Source: Cymbomonas tetramitiformis (Eukaryota; Chlorophyta; Pyramimonadophyceae; Pyramimonadales; Pyramimonadaceae). Taken from it: a stretch of DNA of 64,000 bases. The stretch is from the NCBI GenBank assembly GCA_001247695.2, contig LGRX02035080.1:1-64000 (forward strand), given 5' to 3'. The notes below the pieces were generated by a model that had not been told where the DNA came from, searched no databases, and was given only the letters and a program-made list of their open reading frames with translations. Below are positions 1-12,058 of the stretch, piece by piece; position 1 is the first letter of the stretch; every line of letters starts with the position of its first letter. A program made the translations under genes and the position numbers.

Positions 1-96
1 TTGGCCTCTGACGGACGCTTGAATTGCATAGCCATTCGCAGCCGTTGGATGGGACATTGTTGGCCTCTGACGGACACTTGAGTTGCATAGCCCTCC
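1..96. repeat. Partial tandem duplication, 59-bp period
   Basis: The first 36 bases recur from position 60 with two substitutions (common core TTGGCCTCTGACGGAC). Only two copies are visible because the window starts inside the array, so it may extend to the left. Confidence 0.7.
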
Positions 97-2064
97 GCTC
101 AGATGTTTCGTGGATATGCAGAGCTGCTCTTAGCCGGGACACACCTCGCGCTCATCTGGGAACTGAGCTTGACTCAGCTAAGAGGCACAAGCGGAGGGCT
201 GCAGATGCGTGCTGTTGGTAAAACTTAAAACCCTAAAAGCTTCGCCGGTCCCCAAGCCTCGGGGCGCACCTGATGACAGCATCTCAGTCTCCATCCAAAC
301 CGCTATAGCAGAGCACTGCCCGTCCGCGATGATGGACAGAGGCACCTCCCATTCTCCGGGCTGAAGCTTCCATGAACTGTCGTCTGTGAATTGTGCACAA
401 ACAGCATCATCAGATCCAGGGGAACATGGTCGCCGAGTGGCGCAAGAAGGGGATTGGGGAACACCTAAAACCAAGATTTAGAGTCGGTTAGGAGCAGCGT
501 GTCTCTCATCACTTTAGCCAGTGCACTTCCCATTTTGTGAATTCAAAAGGCCACTAGCCAAGGTCCCGCTTCCCTTTAAAACAGCGAAGACGGCGAAGGA
601 ACGGAGATGTAGTGTCACCTCCGAAGGTGCCATCGCCATTGTTGGTGAACTGAAAAGACTTGAGCTCCACGGGCTGTGTTAGCATCTCGTGCTTAATGTC
701 TGCGACGCCGCCCTGATAGCTGTGAATGAGTGCTGCGTTTAAAGTGAACGAGGCTTGGTCGATAAAATCACATGCGCTCTGGAATAGTGACCTAAAACCC
801 TGTCCACGGTACCATCTCATCGGTTCAAGACCCAGCACTGCGGTTGACTTCGTGTTTCGGTTTTATACAGGTTTAACCGACTTTACTCAACGGTTCGGCA
901 GGAAACGCATCGCAAAATAACTGGCCGCAAGGCGTTCAACGGACTTTTCTCATGAGCGGTCGGCAGTGAACGCTTCGCAATACAATCGGACGCAAGTCAT
1001 GGGGTTTCGTACACTTTCATAAAATCGCGGTCGAGAGTCAAGACTCTGACGTAAAGGCTACGCAGCAGGAGGAGGGTTCACCTCGGAGACGAACCACGTC
1101 TGGGGTGGAGCGCGGGCCCCGCAGCGCGTTGAAGTCAAGCATGTCAAAGCCTGAAGCCCAAGGAACCCGGCATGCTCAGGCGTTCAGCACACTGCGTCAC
1201 GCCGAGTTGCTTGATGCAACTGCCAGGCGACACTTGATACGCGGCCCGGTGGGCAGGGCACAAGAGAGCGGCTGCACCTGAGATACGCCCCAGGGGAGCG
1301 CGGACTGGATTCGTCTGAGCTTCCACCTGCAGTTGGCCACATCCCCTGGAGTTGGTGCAACGTGCACGCATGCACATATATCTACTCTTATATTTTTTCA
1401 CCCACCCGTCGATAAAAATAGCACAAACGACCCTGTTCCTTCAGGCAAATACCACACCGACCACGTGCGCTTCGAGACGCGCGAGAGTGGGTGTGAGGGA
1501 CACGGGTGCGAAGGAGACGAGGCGTGGCCGGACCTGCAAGCCTGCGGCTACGAGGCGTGTGCGAGATGGAAGGATCCTCGAGTTGGAATGCAGCACACCG
1601 CCTTCCACCGCGCTTTCGAGATCCTCCAGGACCGCAACTGATGTTCGAAGGACGGTAATCACGCGCCATAGGGCAAGCCACGTCAGCAATTCACGCAGGC
1701 GACGAAAAGCAACAGTTACATGCTACGCTTAGCACTGCGTCCGCTTTGAGCTTATTTGAACAGACTGAACATAAGGCTCAAGTGAGAATAGGAATGAACC
1801 GTGTACGAAGGTTCGGATGGTTGTGATCTGGAGAAGGAGAAGACTTCAGAAAGGTGCCATGGCATCACGCGAGTCGCAAGGCGGAAACTCCCCTCGAGGT
1901 TGGAGGGCTTTGAGAAACGTTTTTAATGGGGGTTGGGACATAGGAAGACAGATCGTGAAAGGCTGAGAAGACCCACGGAAACGTGATGGATCCTCCAGTC
2001 CAGGTACGATTAGCAAGTCCACAGGCTCGTCTGGCGTTTGCCCTGCCACCGCACGGCTGAACGC
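97..2064. other. No supportable gene
   Basis: Open frames on both strands here are short, overlap one another and show no recognisable motif or consistent splice structure. I see no repeat or RNA gene. Confidence 0.5.
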
Positions 2065-2752
2065 TCAAGTCAGCCACAAAGCAGTTGACGAATGCCAACT
2101 AGGTCCTTGGCAAGTTTGAGAACGGCCGTGCGAAGAATGAAGCGTTCGCAGACTGTGTGATTCGTAGAGTGCGCACGTCCTGAACCAAAAAACAGCCTGG
2201 AGCAACCTTGGGTGCAGAATCGTGTATTCGAGCAGACCTGATTCTTCACTTTTGCCTCTGTCCGCTGTTGACGTGATCGAAACTAGTTCCTCGAGATCAT
2301 TATCCTCGATGCACTCCTTAATGGCAGCTGCTACAGGAGTGAGCGGCTCGACGATTTGGATATTCACCCCGCAAGGTGATGTATTGAGCTCGGATAGTTT
2401 TTGCGGAAGATAGCTTGCAAGGAGTAAAGGCAGAATTGGAAGCTCGCCTGCAAGATACAATGCCGTCAGGACAAGCGCGGGTGCATGGCTATCTGGGACC
2501 GGGATCTATGGATCGGTTACCATAAAGGGGGAAACAAAAGCGGCTACCTGAATTGCTCAGAAAAAGAATACGTGGCATATGTTCTTGAAAGAAGACACTC
2601 GAGGAGAATCGCTCCTTCATGTCAATCAAAACAGCAGCAAGCCACGCGGCAGTGCGCTGCTCATCGTGGATCAGTGCAAAATGCCACTCGTCAGGCCTGA
2701 TGAGTGCATCATATAGCATGTAGCGTAACATCAAGGAACGCATTTTATCCAT
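2065..2752 (-). CDS. Hypothetical two-exon gene
   Basis: The start codon at 2752 sits in a good Kozak context (GCCATGG). Exon 1 (2752-2521) and exon 2 (2447-2065) join in frame across a 73-nt GT...AG intron (2520-2448; donor GTAACC, acceptor TTGCAG). Reading through instead ends in a stop within the intron. The product would be about 205 residues, with a leucine/proline-rich stretch just after the junction (GELPILPLLLASYLPQKL) and an acidic segment in the middle. I recognise no family. The C-terminal 40 residues are low-complexity, so the true end could differ. The in-frame splice is the main argument for a real gene; chance remains possible. Confidence 0.35.
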
Positions 2753-3584
2753 GGCGAGTTATGCGTTGTACAAGGTTGTCCAAACGCACAATAGATATTC
2801 AAAGTTTCCCGAGAAAAGTGTTAATCCTGCCTGTGGTTCGTCCTTAAGAAACTATACTTCTGTTCATCAAATTTGGTGGATAGCCAAACACTAACTCAGA
2901 ACAGTCTAAGAACTATTCCAACAAGGCGCCATCGTCAGTTGATCAGTTGCGAACTTGCAATAAACCAATTCGAATTCAATTCAATGTTGCCTTTATCCTC
3001 CCGCGCGCCCGCTTGCTTATTTGCATCCTTGACACAGTTGGGAGTTGATCAACAACAGTCCGACTGTCCGAGTCGTCGAGATGGGCGGGGCGGGGGGAGG
3101 GGGCGGGGGGGCTAAGAAGAGCTCTTCGATTTTTTTACTCTCGTTCCTGCGCCTGACGTGAGACAAAATTTCTGCCAAGCTTCTACTGAAGTCAGAAAAG
3201 AGAAGTGCTGATAAAGATGGAAAGATTTCACGTTTCTGACTCACATGACTGTTCGGAAGCCACGATCGCTCACGTTTTCATCCAAGACACCTCCGTCCGG
3301 GAGTCCTGCTTCAGCGTGGCCGTTCATTTTCCGAACCCCGCCTTATACTTCAAGCGTCCACGTGAGACCTTCACATGCTAGTCCATGTGTGACACCATGG
3401 CTTATCTGTTTGTGAAGCCGGTACGCTCATGCATCAGAGAACCCGTGAGGTATAGCTATCGGTTCGGGTATCAAGTAACTTCGTGCCGCACAAGGAGTCG
3501 TGTTGGAAACAGCACAGCAGCCACGGGGAGAACGCTCCCGGCGAGATAGAACGAACTCAAGAATCGATAACATACGGGAATAAA
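2753..3584. other. Intergenic, no gene seen
   Basis: Contains a short G-rich run (about 3080-3112) and no open frame of substance. Confidence 0.5.
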
Positions 3585-3668
3585 TACTTAGACTGACACA
3601 AGCAGAGTCACCGAAGATGACACACCGGATATGACACGTGACAGTACGAACATGTCACTGTGCCAATT
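3585..3668 (+). repeat. Dispersed repeat fragment (copy 1)
   Basis: About 85 bp from AAATACTTAGACTG to ATTCCAGCA recur nearly unchanged at 12867-12958. Here the fragment lies just upstream of the LTR element at 3796, which may have inserted next to or into an older repeat. Confidence 0.8.
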
Positions 3669-3795
3669 CCAGCACACCACCTCATCTGAGGTGAATCTAC
3701 AGCTTGTGAAAGTCACCACCCTAGCTACTAGAGTTCACATCTAATGAGAATGTTAAGTCTTGTAGCTAGAAAGATCACAAGCAAGGTTAAAGAAT

Positions 3796-3990
3796 TGCTG
3801 GATTCAGTAGTGACCCGTAGGTCATAACTTATCTGACTCCCGTTAGTTGTACCAGTACTCGTACAGTACTAGGTGACAGATCCCTAGGTCACAGACACCT
3901 TATATTCGTTTAACTCTTATAATCAGTTTACACTTGTATGAAAACTATTCAGTGACCACTCCGATATAATACGTTATATTATATCTCACA
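3796..3990 (+). repeat. 5' LTR of the Gag-only element
   Basis: Starts TGCTGGATTCAG and ends ATATCTCACA. It matches 7535-7726 except for an extra TAG near the start and a T/C difference. It contains short palindromes (TAGGTCAT, GTACTCGTACAGTAC), as do other LTR-like repeats in this window. Confidence 0.9.
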
Positions 3991-4361
3991 GGTTATGGGG
4001 TATTACCCCGCTTTTATCACTGTTGACTTTGCCATGACTGGCTAAGCTTTTCCGCTTGGCGGGGCGTTGGGGCCTCGCGAGATGTTAAATTGGCCACTTT
4101 AGGGCGCGCGGTTTGCGCTATGTTGCGGTGAGATTACGAGTTGGGATTTTCGGCAACTTCTTCGAGTGTCCGCGTTGGATTTTGTTTTAGACTGGGCTTG
4201 ATCACCCTTGCCAACAACTCCTTGGCCGCCGCGTATTCGACTCCGTTGATTTCGTTCGACCCCTTCTTCTCCTCACTCCGCAACTGCATTACGGTCGCCC
4301 GCCACCTCACAATTTGACACTCGCCTTTTCCCCAACCCCCCTCCTATAGGAATTTATTCTG

Positions 4362-7330
4362 ATGACTTCATCCTCAGTTGGAACACCAGCCATGGGCGCT
4401 AGGATGCGCCTAGATTCAATTTTTGCTAGGAACGTGGGTGCTCGCTACAAGAGCACCCCGCAGTCAGCGAATGTCGCACTCGCTGCTGCTGACAGGACAC
4501 GCAGCAATGCCGTTTTACAATCGTCTTGGGACATTGACGTTGTGAAGCGTGTTGCGAAGGACACCTTAGGTACTAAGGCGTCCTCATTTTCCGGAAGTGA
4601 ACCTCATCGACAACTCCTTTGGGACTCCTTGGTGACTGCCTTGGAGGCTTCTTTTGTCAACAAGGACACCGCCAACGAGGGCATCTTTGACCTCGTGGAC
4701 GTCACCAAAGAGGTTCACCCGATCTTCAACGACATCTTACTTCGTGCGTTGGTCTCTTTGACCACGCCCCACTCTCCAGCTCGAAGGTGGGTTGGCGCTT
4801 CGTCTCGGATCTCTCCGCGCGACGGTAAGCGTGCCCTCCTTGAGGTGACCAAGCGGTTGCTGCCGCCTGGGCATCGGCCGCTCCGCCATCACGAAGAACT
4901 CTTAACCCCTAAAGGGCGGTTTGTACCGTATACGGACGGATCACTCAAATTCACATTGTGACGTCATAAGAATCCCGAATTTACTTTTCAACACAGTTCT
5001 GAAAATGTCTCGACGAGCCGCATGCAACAATTTGCCCCGACATTGTCAAATCGAAGGTTCACGCTTAAGAAAGGTTGATTAAAGCTTGTTTTTAGGATAT
5101 CATAAATATATCCCTTCTATTTTAAATGATTAAGTACCGTTACAATCACCCTAACGACGTTACACCACCCTAATGGAATGTTGTGCATTAGATACGACGC
5201 GTGAATGTTGAGTTGGGCTCAATATTAGGGTTGTTTTGGTATCTTCAAGTTTAAAATTTGGAACTGGTGATATCAATAGTTGCTTCGCGAAACTCCAATA
5301 CCTAATACTTTACACGCGTCAATGCGATCCACCTTGATATCGCATTTCCAGAACTGTTTTCAAAAGTTCCTTTGGATGTCGAATGCTCAAGTTATTGCAA
5401 AATATGTGCATGCGTAAGAACCAAAACAATTCCATCCGCCCTTTAGGGGTTAAGCATTTCTTTTGGTTCGTGTGATGACCCTGAACCCTTGGTCGCGCAA
5501 TTTGACGAGTGTCTAAAAGCCATCGCGGCTAGCGGAGCGGGCCCCCTGGACGACGAGGCCGCCAAGAGGCAGCTGCTGGCGGCACTGGACGTCGAGTTCT
5601 ACAAGGAGGTGGTTACCCCACTTCGCCTCGACACTGAGCTGGCTAAAGTGGGCATTGAGGAGATTTACACACACGTCCTAGAGGTTTGGTGGTGTGCGAA
5701 CCCTAATGGCCCTCCCACCCGCCCCAAGACGGCCGCGCCTATCCCGACGCACACGCCTCTCGGATTGGCTTACGCAGGTGACGGGCAGGGTGACATCTCG
5801 GACTTCCTTGAGGAGTTCGCTCGTATCATTGGTGAGGCCTCTACCCTACTCACCTCCCTCCGTCATGACGAGCGCAAGGTTGCACCCGACACACCGCCGC
5901 CACGGAGTGATTTTCGCAGTCCGCATGGAGGCGGTGGTGTGAGATTCCCGCCGTCCAAGTGGCGTGACGAACGGAACCGTCGGACCGACGGTAAGTTTCA
6001 CGGACGCAATCGTCACGTGGGGTGGAAGCAACGCTTCGCGGCATCCCCGCTCCCGAAGGGCGGGAATTGGCATCAAGGCATGAAGCCGCAGGGTGCTAGA
6101 AGCATTTCTTTTCACTCCGCATCCTCGGCCTTCGTTCAGGAGTGCCCCCTCTGCCCTGGGCACTTTCATGACACGGCGCGTTGCCCGAAGGTGTGTGGTT
6201 CATGCGATGTGGACCTACGGGATGCCGCCATGGACCTGGACGAGGTGGTTTCGGCCTTCCAGACCGCCTTCGACAACGAGAACGACGAGGACTTCGCTGA
6301 CTTGTGCCACGAGCACGACCAGCCGCTGGTGCGTACCGACCCTGAGCCCTTCACCTATCCGGTGCGGCACGACGTGGGATTGCGTGCCCACTATGCGGGC
6401 TTGGGTCGTGGTACTTCGGACGACGGGATGGGGAATGTGCTATCAGATGCGCGGAGCGTCCTTGCGTCCCTGCGTTCTGCGGCTACGGCTGCGCAGGTCG
6501 GTGGTGCTACCGACGCTGGTAAGCAACCACCGCTGCACATCGGCACTTTGTCTGTGCCGCAGGTGGTGTGCGATGCGCAACCACCACCTGCCAATCACGA
6601 GATCGACGCTGGACTTTACCCTGTTTCGGCATCGGACCCCGCTTCTTTCGGTTCTCCTTTCGAGGAACCTCTACGAGTGTCTTTTATGGACCGAGTGATG
6701 CCCGGATGCCCTGACCCTTCCCTTCATTTGTGTTCGATTGAGCCTTCTCACGGCTCGATTCACCCGGGAGAGCTTTCCGTGATCGACGATGACGACAGCT
6801 CCGACAGTTATTCCTTTTCCGAAGACGGGATTCCCTCGGCCCCACCGGCTACACGGTCACGTGTCGGTGTGGCAACATCGCCGAGAGTCTTCTCTCTCGC
6901 ATCTCTAGCCCTGCCCGCACTCATGTGTCTTGCATGTGTGTCAGCGGTTCAGGGTTCGGTGGTGCTCGATCGAGCCCCTGAATTCACCGCAGCGGTACAT
7001 CTCACTGGGGTGGCTGCCAACAGTCTGTCAGACTTGCCGTGCTGTTTTACTTCCGTCATTTCTTTTCCTTCTGTGGTTTCGACAGGTTTGGATTCTGATT
7101 TTCAATTTTCGGAATTCCTAAATTTGCTCTACGAGTCTTTTCCTGCCTCTGGTTTCTGGTCTTGGCTTCTGGATTCTGGTTCTGGCTTCTGGTTCTGGAC
7201 ACTGGTCTCTGGGCTCTGGTTCTGGATTATGGCTTCTGGACTCTGGTTCTGGTTGAACTTCTTTGACACTGACCACTTCTTCAACTCTGGTGAACTCTGC
7301 AACTTTGTGGACCACTTTCAAAGTGGCTGA
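4362..7330 (+). CDS. Gag-like polyprotein, interrupted by a MITE
   Basis: The reading frame starts at ATG 4362 after a 5' leader and breaks at 4905, where a 544-bp TTAA-flanked MITE is inserted. Removing the MITE plus one TTAA copy continues the frame exactly into 5454-7330, giving roughly 800 residues. The N-terminal part is capsid-like and helical. A CCHC zinc knuckle (CPLCPGHFHDTARC; pattern CX2CX4HX4C) is encoded at 6143-6184, after a basic Arg/Gly-rich stretch, as in nucleocapsid regions. The C-terminus is unusual for Gag: a hydrophobic segment (about 6895-6950) and then a Trp/Phe-rich tail made from a TTCTGG-like repeat (about 7136-7260). As it stands, the MITE introduces a stop at 4961. 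The capsid part resembles the degenerate frame at 56.8-57.2 kb. Confidence 0.75.
4906..5449. mobile_element. piggyBac-like MITE inside the gag gene
   Basis: Perfect 14-bp terminal inverted repeats, CCCCTAAAGGGCGG at 4906-4919 and its complement at 5436-5449, are directly flanked by TTAA at 4902-4905 and 5450-5453. TTAA duplication and ends starting CCC are the hallmark of the piggyBac superfamily. The 544-bp interior is AT-rich and non-coding, so the element is non-autonomous. The surrounding gag frame is restored when it is excised with one TTAA, so this is a young insertion. Confidence 0.88.
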
Positions 7331-7534
7331 GTATCTGCTGAATTGCGCTGTAGGAACTTAGCTTGCAAGCAGTATCCTAGCAGCAGTTTTAGGAAGGGAC
7401 CGCCCTGGCTAAAGCACAGGCCTCCCTCTAGCAGTTTCCAGCTCCTAGCTGTTTGTTGTTTCGGAACAATTTGCTTTGTCTGTGCTCCGCTCTCTGCCAC
7501 CTGTAACAGCACTATGTACAGTCACAGGGTGGTG

Positions 7535-7726
7535 TGCTGGATTCAGTGACCCGTAGGTCATAACTTATCTGACTCCCGTTAGCTGTACCAGTACTCGTAC
7601 AGTACTAGGTGACAGATCCCTAGGTCACAGACACCTTATATTCGTTTAACTCTTATAATCAGTTTACACTTGTATGAAAACTATTCAGTGACCACTCCGA
7701 TATAATACGTTATATTATATCTCACA
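7535..7726 (+). repeat. 3' LTR of the Gag-only element
   Basis: Near-identical to 3796-3990, and followed by the target duplication AGAAT at 7727-7731. Confidence 0.9.
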
Positions 7727-7731
7727 AGAAT

Positions 7732-9392
7732 TGAACAGAGGATGCCGAATAAAATACTGCTAGGTGCTCATCTCATCTTAGGGCTAGATAAGCGGGCCCT
7801 CAATATATCATATAAAATACAAGTAAACGCTGCGTTATAGAACAGTAACACAAGCGTAAGATAATAGCGGGGGATGAGTGCAGTCTCTGTGTGAAGATGC
7901 TGCTGAAGCACAACGCTTCCTCATCTATACCATACGTCTCCCATCGCATAGATGGTACCGCAATTGGGTTGTGAACCCGAGACGTTGGTTGAACGACCAG
8001 TATCGTCAGAACGAATAATACGTTCGCTCCATAATACTGCGCATGCTTGTTCCGCACATGCTTAAAGCAAAGATGGTTCTTGTTTGTTACTTCAAGATGT
8101 ATCTTGCTTTGCCATCTTCGAGTTCGACGTACGAACTCTCGATGACAGGTGTCATTCAAGTCTTTCCTTGAATAATGACAGATGACGTGACTTATCATCT
8201 GACGACATGTACAGTCATAGTCGACCGTACTGACGACTGTCATTATAATATATGACATGACTCGACATGACATGACATGGTATGACATGTCTGACAGGTA
8301 TGACACGTATGACATGTATGACACATATGTCATCGGTCATGACCCTGACAGATCTCCCCTCTTAAAAGAGTTGTGACCTCACAACGGGCATACCTTTGTA
8401 TATGTCTATGATGTCTTTGTTGTTGTTGCTTCTTGCTGGTACCAGTCTTCTTACACCGATTTGAGGCGTCCCTCATGGTGTTTTTAGGTTATTGGGGGGA
8501 ACTGAGTCCACTTTAGTCCCTCACCTTACAGTTCTTAGGATGTAGCCCCCTTTGAAGTTCGTATCGTATTTCAGAGTGACGTTTCAAGGTTCAATGAATT
8601 GCGTTTCGTGATACAGATTGACGCTGGATTACTGATTGATCCACACGTATCGTGCGTCAGAGTGACGATTCAAAGTATCCGAAGTGTACGAGTCCGAGTG
8701 TACGTTACGGATTATTTGCGCTAGCCGTCGTCGCTTTGCGAACGATGATCCCACGATTTAACGATTTATAATCGAACGATTCTCGGCCTGATATAGTGCA
8801 CCCAACCCTTCCTCCCCTCCTTAAGCTACTTTGGAGGATCATAGGCGGCAACGGGGAGCCCGTGTTTGTTTCCGGAGTTATTTCACCGGGGGCTTGTTTT
8901 ATTGCAAACAGAGTGGCCCTGCTTAACGGGATTGGACTTATAATCCTTACCCGGTCTGCTCACTCTTGATATGGTCCAGTACGCACGCTTTGACGAACAT
9001 CTATCGCGATGAGTGAGAATGGATTCGCCACGTACTAATGTGAAAATTATTTAGTTATGTTTGTCAAGCACAACTTAGGATCACAACTCCGTCTACCTCA
9101 GTCGATATCTCCGGTAGCTTCGGATGACTGGCCAAGAATCCGATGACAAACCACGGTTTTGGCAAAGGTAGCATTTAGCAGTTTTTATTTATCCACAGAT
9201 ATGATATCTCACATGTGCGTATCTGTGCAAGGGTATGATTTTGTACAAGGCTCACTACACCTTTAGCAAGGAAGGATCAATTTCCTGCTTCTATGCAACA
9301 TAATGATAAAACATTAAGAGCAAGGTATATAGATGATCGACATGTATTAGTATATATTACAAGAAGTAAGGGCATGAGGCTTAATATAATGT
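7732..9392. other. Non-coding, with a TATGACA simple-repeat stretch
   Basis: About 8215-8350 is a degenerate repeat of TATGACA/TGACATG units, which explains the Tyr/Ser-rich open frame on the minus strand there. The rest has no gene. The part next to 9393 may be the 3' untranslated region and LTR of the chromovirus remnant, but no second LTR copy is present to confirm it. Confidence 0.5.
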
Positions 9393-9587
9393 TTAGCCTT
9401 CATAGGCAGCTATTATGTCTGCTGCATTGGTCAGCTCTGTGGCTTTGACCCAGGTGTCATGTTCAGGGCCGTAGCCTGCATATCGCACTAAATAGTACTT
9501 GACACCTCTAGTGATCTTATCTGAGAGTATATGTGATATCTCAAACAGTGGTTGCCCTTCTTCGGTGATCATCTGTGGCAGAGGCAA
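9393..9587 (-). pseudogene. Chromodomain end of the chromovirus integrase
   Basis: This 64-residue frame contains a classic chromodomain (FEISHILSDKI...KYYLVRYAGYG...DTWVKATEL) with the aromatic positions Tyr, Trp and Tyr in place. In chromoviruses this domain tethers integrase to histone marks and directs insertion. It is shifted in frame relative to the integrase C-terminus, so a frameshift lies near 9590-9620. Confidence 0.88.
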
Positions 9588-9801
9588 AGGTGCTTGGATC
9601 GAGTCATTGTACAGCTCTAATCTGGATAACAGGCTGTACCGGATGAATACGGATATCGAGGTCTCCGAAATCTAACTCGTATGCACGGCCATGGCTAAGC
9701 ACTTTGGAAATGGTGAACGGCCCAATATATGGCTGCTTAAAGTGACTGCCTGCCTCTGTCAAACCAGTCCATTGAATAAACTCGGTCCGTAAAAGAACTT
9801 T

Positions 9802-12058
9802 CTACCCAACTGCAAACTGCCGAGGCGTGTGAGTCTTATTGAATCTGGCTTGGCTAATTTCTGCTGCTCGGGAAATGTTGTCTACCGCGTTGACATGAAC
9901 AGCCGAGTACTGGTCAAACTGATCTCGAATAGCTCTTTGTATTGGAACAGGAGCTTCTGGCGGAATAGCGATTACCAGGTCATGAGGCGAAAGTGGTTGC
10001 GCCATCGAGTCGAGATAAAATGGTGAATAACCAGTTGATGCAGAAACTGTGTTGTTAATTGCAAACTCCACCAGAGGCAACTTGTCCTCCCACGAATTGG
10101 CTGAAGTATCATTGCAACAACACCTGAGGATATCCTCGATGAAGGCATGGCTCCTCTCATTGGCTGCATTCGACTGTGGATGGTGTGAGGACGTCATAGA
10201 CAATCTTGTACCAGTAGATTTCCACAGTGTTTGCCAGAATGTAGAGGTGAATCTGGGGTCTCGATCTGAGATGATGTTCCTCGGAAGACCATGGAGCTTG
10301 AAGATATGCTGCATATATATAGAAGCAGTATGCTGAGCTGTCCAGGTCATGCTGAAGGGAATGAGATGACAGCGATGAGAAAATTGGCACATTACCACAA
10401 ATATACTGTCGTGCCCATTAGTGGTGATAGGCAGGTCAGTAATCCAGTCAAGAGATACATCTAGCCATTTTGTCTTAGGCACAGAATATCGTATATGTGC
10501 CTGACCATAAGGCTTGTGTCGCCTCGTTTTCTGGCGCTGACAAACGGGGCACTCCCGAATGTACTTGATGGCTGCCGTTGTCATTCCTGGCCAATAATAC
10601 CGGCTACGCAGAAGATGAAGCATGCGATTTTTGCCTACATGACCAGAAATAGTGGCTGAGTGGCACTCATGAAGGAGAATGTGGCGAAGCTGTGTGATCT
10701 CACCGTCATCTGTGGGGACTTTAGCTGTTGGTGGAATGTACAGCTGTCTGCCATATATGGTCTTACGATAGATCAACCCCTGAATGAGCTCGAAGCTGTA
10801 GCTGCTGACTGACTGTGATGAAGTCGATGATGTCAGCTTAGCCAAAATAGTCTGTGCAAATGTATCACGATCATATTCGGATATAATGATGTTGTGTAGC
10901 TGATGAGCTGATGAAGAAGATATAAGAGCAATGAATGTAGGATCTGCAGATGGCATGACTTCGCTGATGTCCATGTGCTGAAGACAATCAGTGAGTTCAA
11001 AAAGTGCAGAGATACGAGTGAGTGCGTCTGCAACCTTATTCTTATCGCCAGCAATATGCTCTATACGGAAATTGTACTCGGAGAGCTCATCCAACCACCT
11101 TGCCTGTTTGGGGCTCAGTGTGGATTTGGACTGGAAATAAACCAGTGGCCGATGATCTGAGCGTACAATGGTCTCAGGAGCTCCCAACAAGATGTGGCGA
11201 AAGAATCGGAAGCCCTCCACAATGGCAAATAGCTCGATCTCAGGAATAGGCCAACGTCTCTGTGTATCGGATAGAGTGACGCTGTGATAACCACATGGCT
11301 TCATACCTTTTCCTTGATCCTGGAGTATCACTTGACCAACGTGTGTGCCTGATCCATCGACCTCCATAATAGATGGCAGTTTCTGATCTGGAAGCTGTAG
11401 TACTGGAGCGTTACAGATGGCACTTTTGAGGTTATCAAATGCCTGCTGCTGCTCAGATTCCCAGACAAACTCTGCATTATCTTTAAGGAGACGATTGAGC
11501 GGCTCGGCAACTTTGGAGAACTTTGGTATGAATCTCCTGAATTGACCGACCATGCCCAAGAATGACCGAAGGGATGACTTGCCATCTTTAGCCATACGGC
11601 GTAGAGGCTGTTTTCCAACGGTAGGACCATAAGACACTGGAGGCTGAATTGCCATAACTGCTCGGATTCTGTCTTCGATGATGGACAAGCCTGCTTCAGA
11701 GATGTGATGTCCGATGAAATCTATAGATCTGACGAACAACTCCACCTTGGAAGGCCTGATGAAGAACTGGTGTTCTCTGCAACGCTGGAGAAACTGTCGG
11801 ACATGACTCACGTGGCTGTCAAAATCCGGACTGTATACGATGGTATCGTCCATGAAAATGACAAGGAACCGATCGATGAAGTCGAAGAATGCCCGATTTC
11901 CTACACGTAGAGCTGTTGCAGGAGCATTGGTCAATCCGAAAGGCATGACTGTCCACTCATAGGAACCGTATCTGGTGCGAATAGCTGTTTTGTGAATGTC
12001 ATCTGGATGTATAGGAATCTGATGGAAAAACTGATTGAAGTCAAATCTGCTAAAACAT
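9802..12058 (-). pseudogene. pol: Chromovirus pol fragment: RT-RNase H-integrase
   Basis: The RT catalytic box reads FMDD, near 11850, after MPFGLTNAPA. RNase H follows with SDHRPLVYF and the end motif KVADALTR. The integrase zinc-binding domain shows the HHCC pattern (HECHSATISGH then CPVCQ). The DDE core includes SLDWITDLP, ISDRDPRFTS and the final Glu in NAANERSHAFIEDIL. An extra segment of about 20 residues with GKQPLRRMAKDGK sits between the RT palm and the SFLGMVGQFRRFIPKFS motif. The frame ends in a TAG (9804-9802) just before the integrase C-terminal domain, which continues in the same frame to about 9610. Truncation upstream and this stop make it a dead copy. Confidence 0.9.

Larger units (their letters stand above)
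3796..7726 (+). mobile_element. Non-autonomous LTR retrotransposon carrying only Gag
   Basis: Two near-identical LTRs (3796-3990 and 7535-7726) start with TG and end with CA. They are flanked by the 5-bp direct repeat AGAAT at 3791-3795 and 7727-7731, the target duplication expected from integrase. The interior has one long Gag-like reading frame and no protease, reverse transcriptase or integrase. This matches terminal-repeat retrotransposons with a GAG domain (TR-GAG), which are thought to be mobilised by a related autonomous element. The LTRs differ only by a 3-bp indel and about one substitution, so the insertion is recent. A decayed relative of its Gag lies at 55-57 kb. The best purine-rich stretch before the 3' LTR is short, and I could not identify the primer-binding tRNA. 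Confidence 0.88.
9393..12058 (-). mobile_element. 5'-truncated Ty3/gypsy chromovirus
   Basis: Read on the minus strand, the domain order is reverse transcriptase, RNase H, integrase zinc finger, integrase core, integrase C-terminus, chromodomain. This is the order of chromodomain-bearing Ty3/gypsy elements (chromoviruses). Coding begins abruptly at about 12058 inside the RT domain (FDFNQFFHQIPIHPDD), so Gag, protease and the start of RT are missing. The part that remains has an in-frame TAG and at least one frameshift before the chromodomain. No LTR pair was found. Confidence 0.9.

Noticed and set aside
7800..8333. A 177-codon minus-strand frame
   Set aside because: Its first third is a TATGACA simple repeat (Met-Ser-Tyr-Val) and the rest has no motif.
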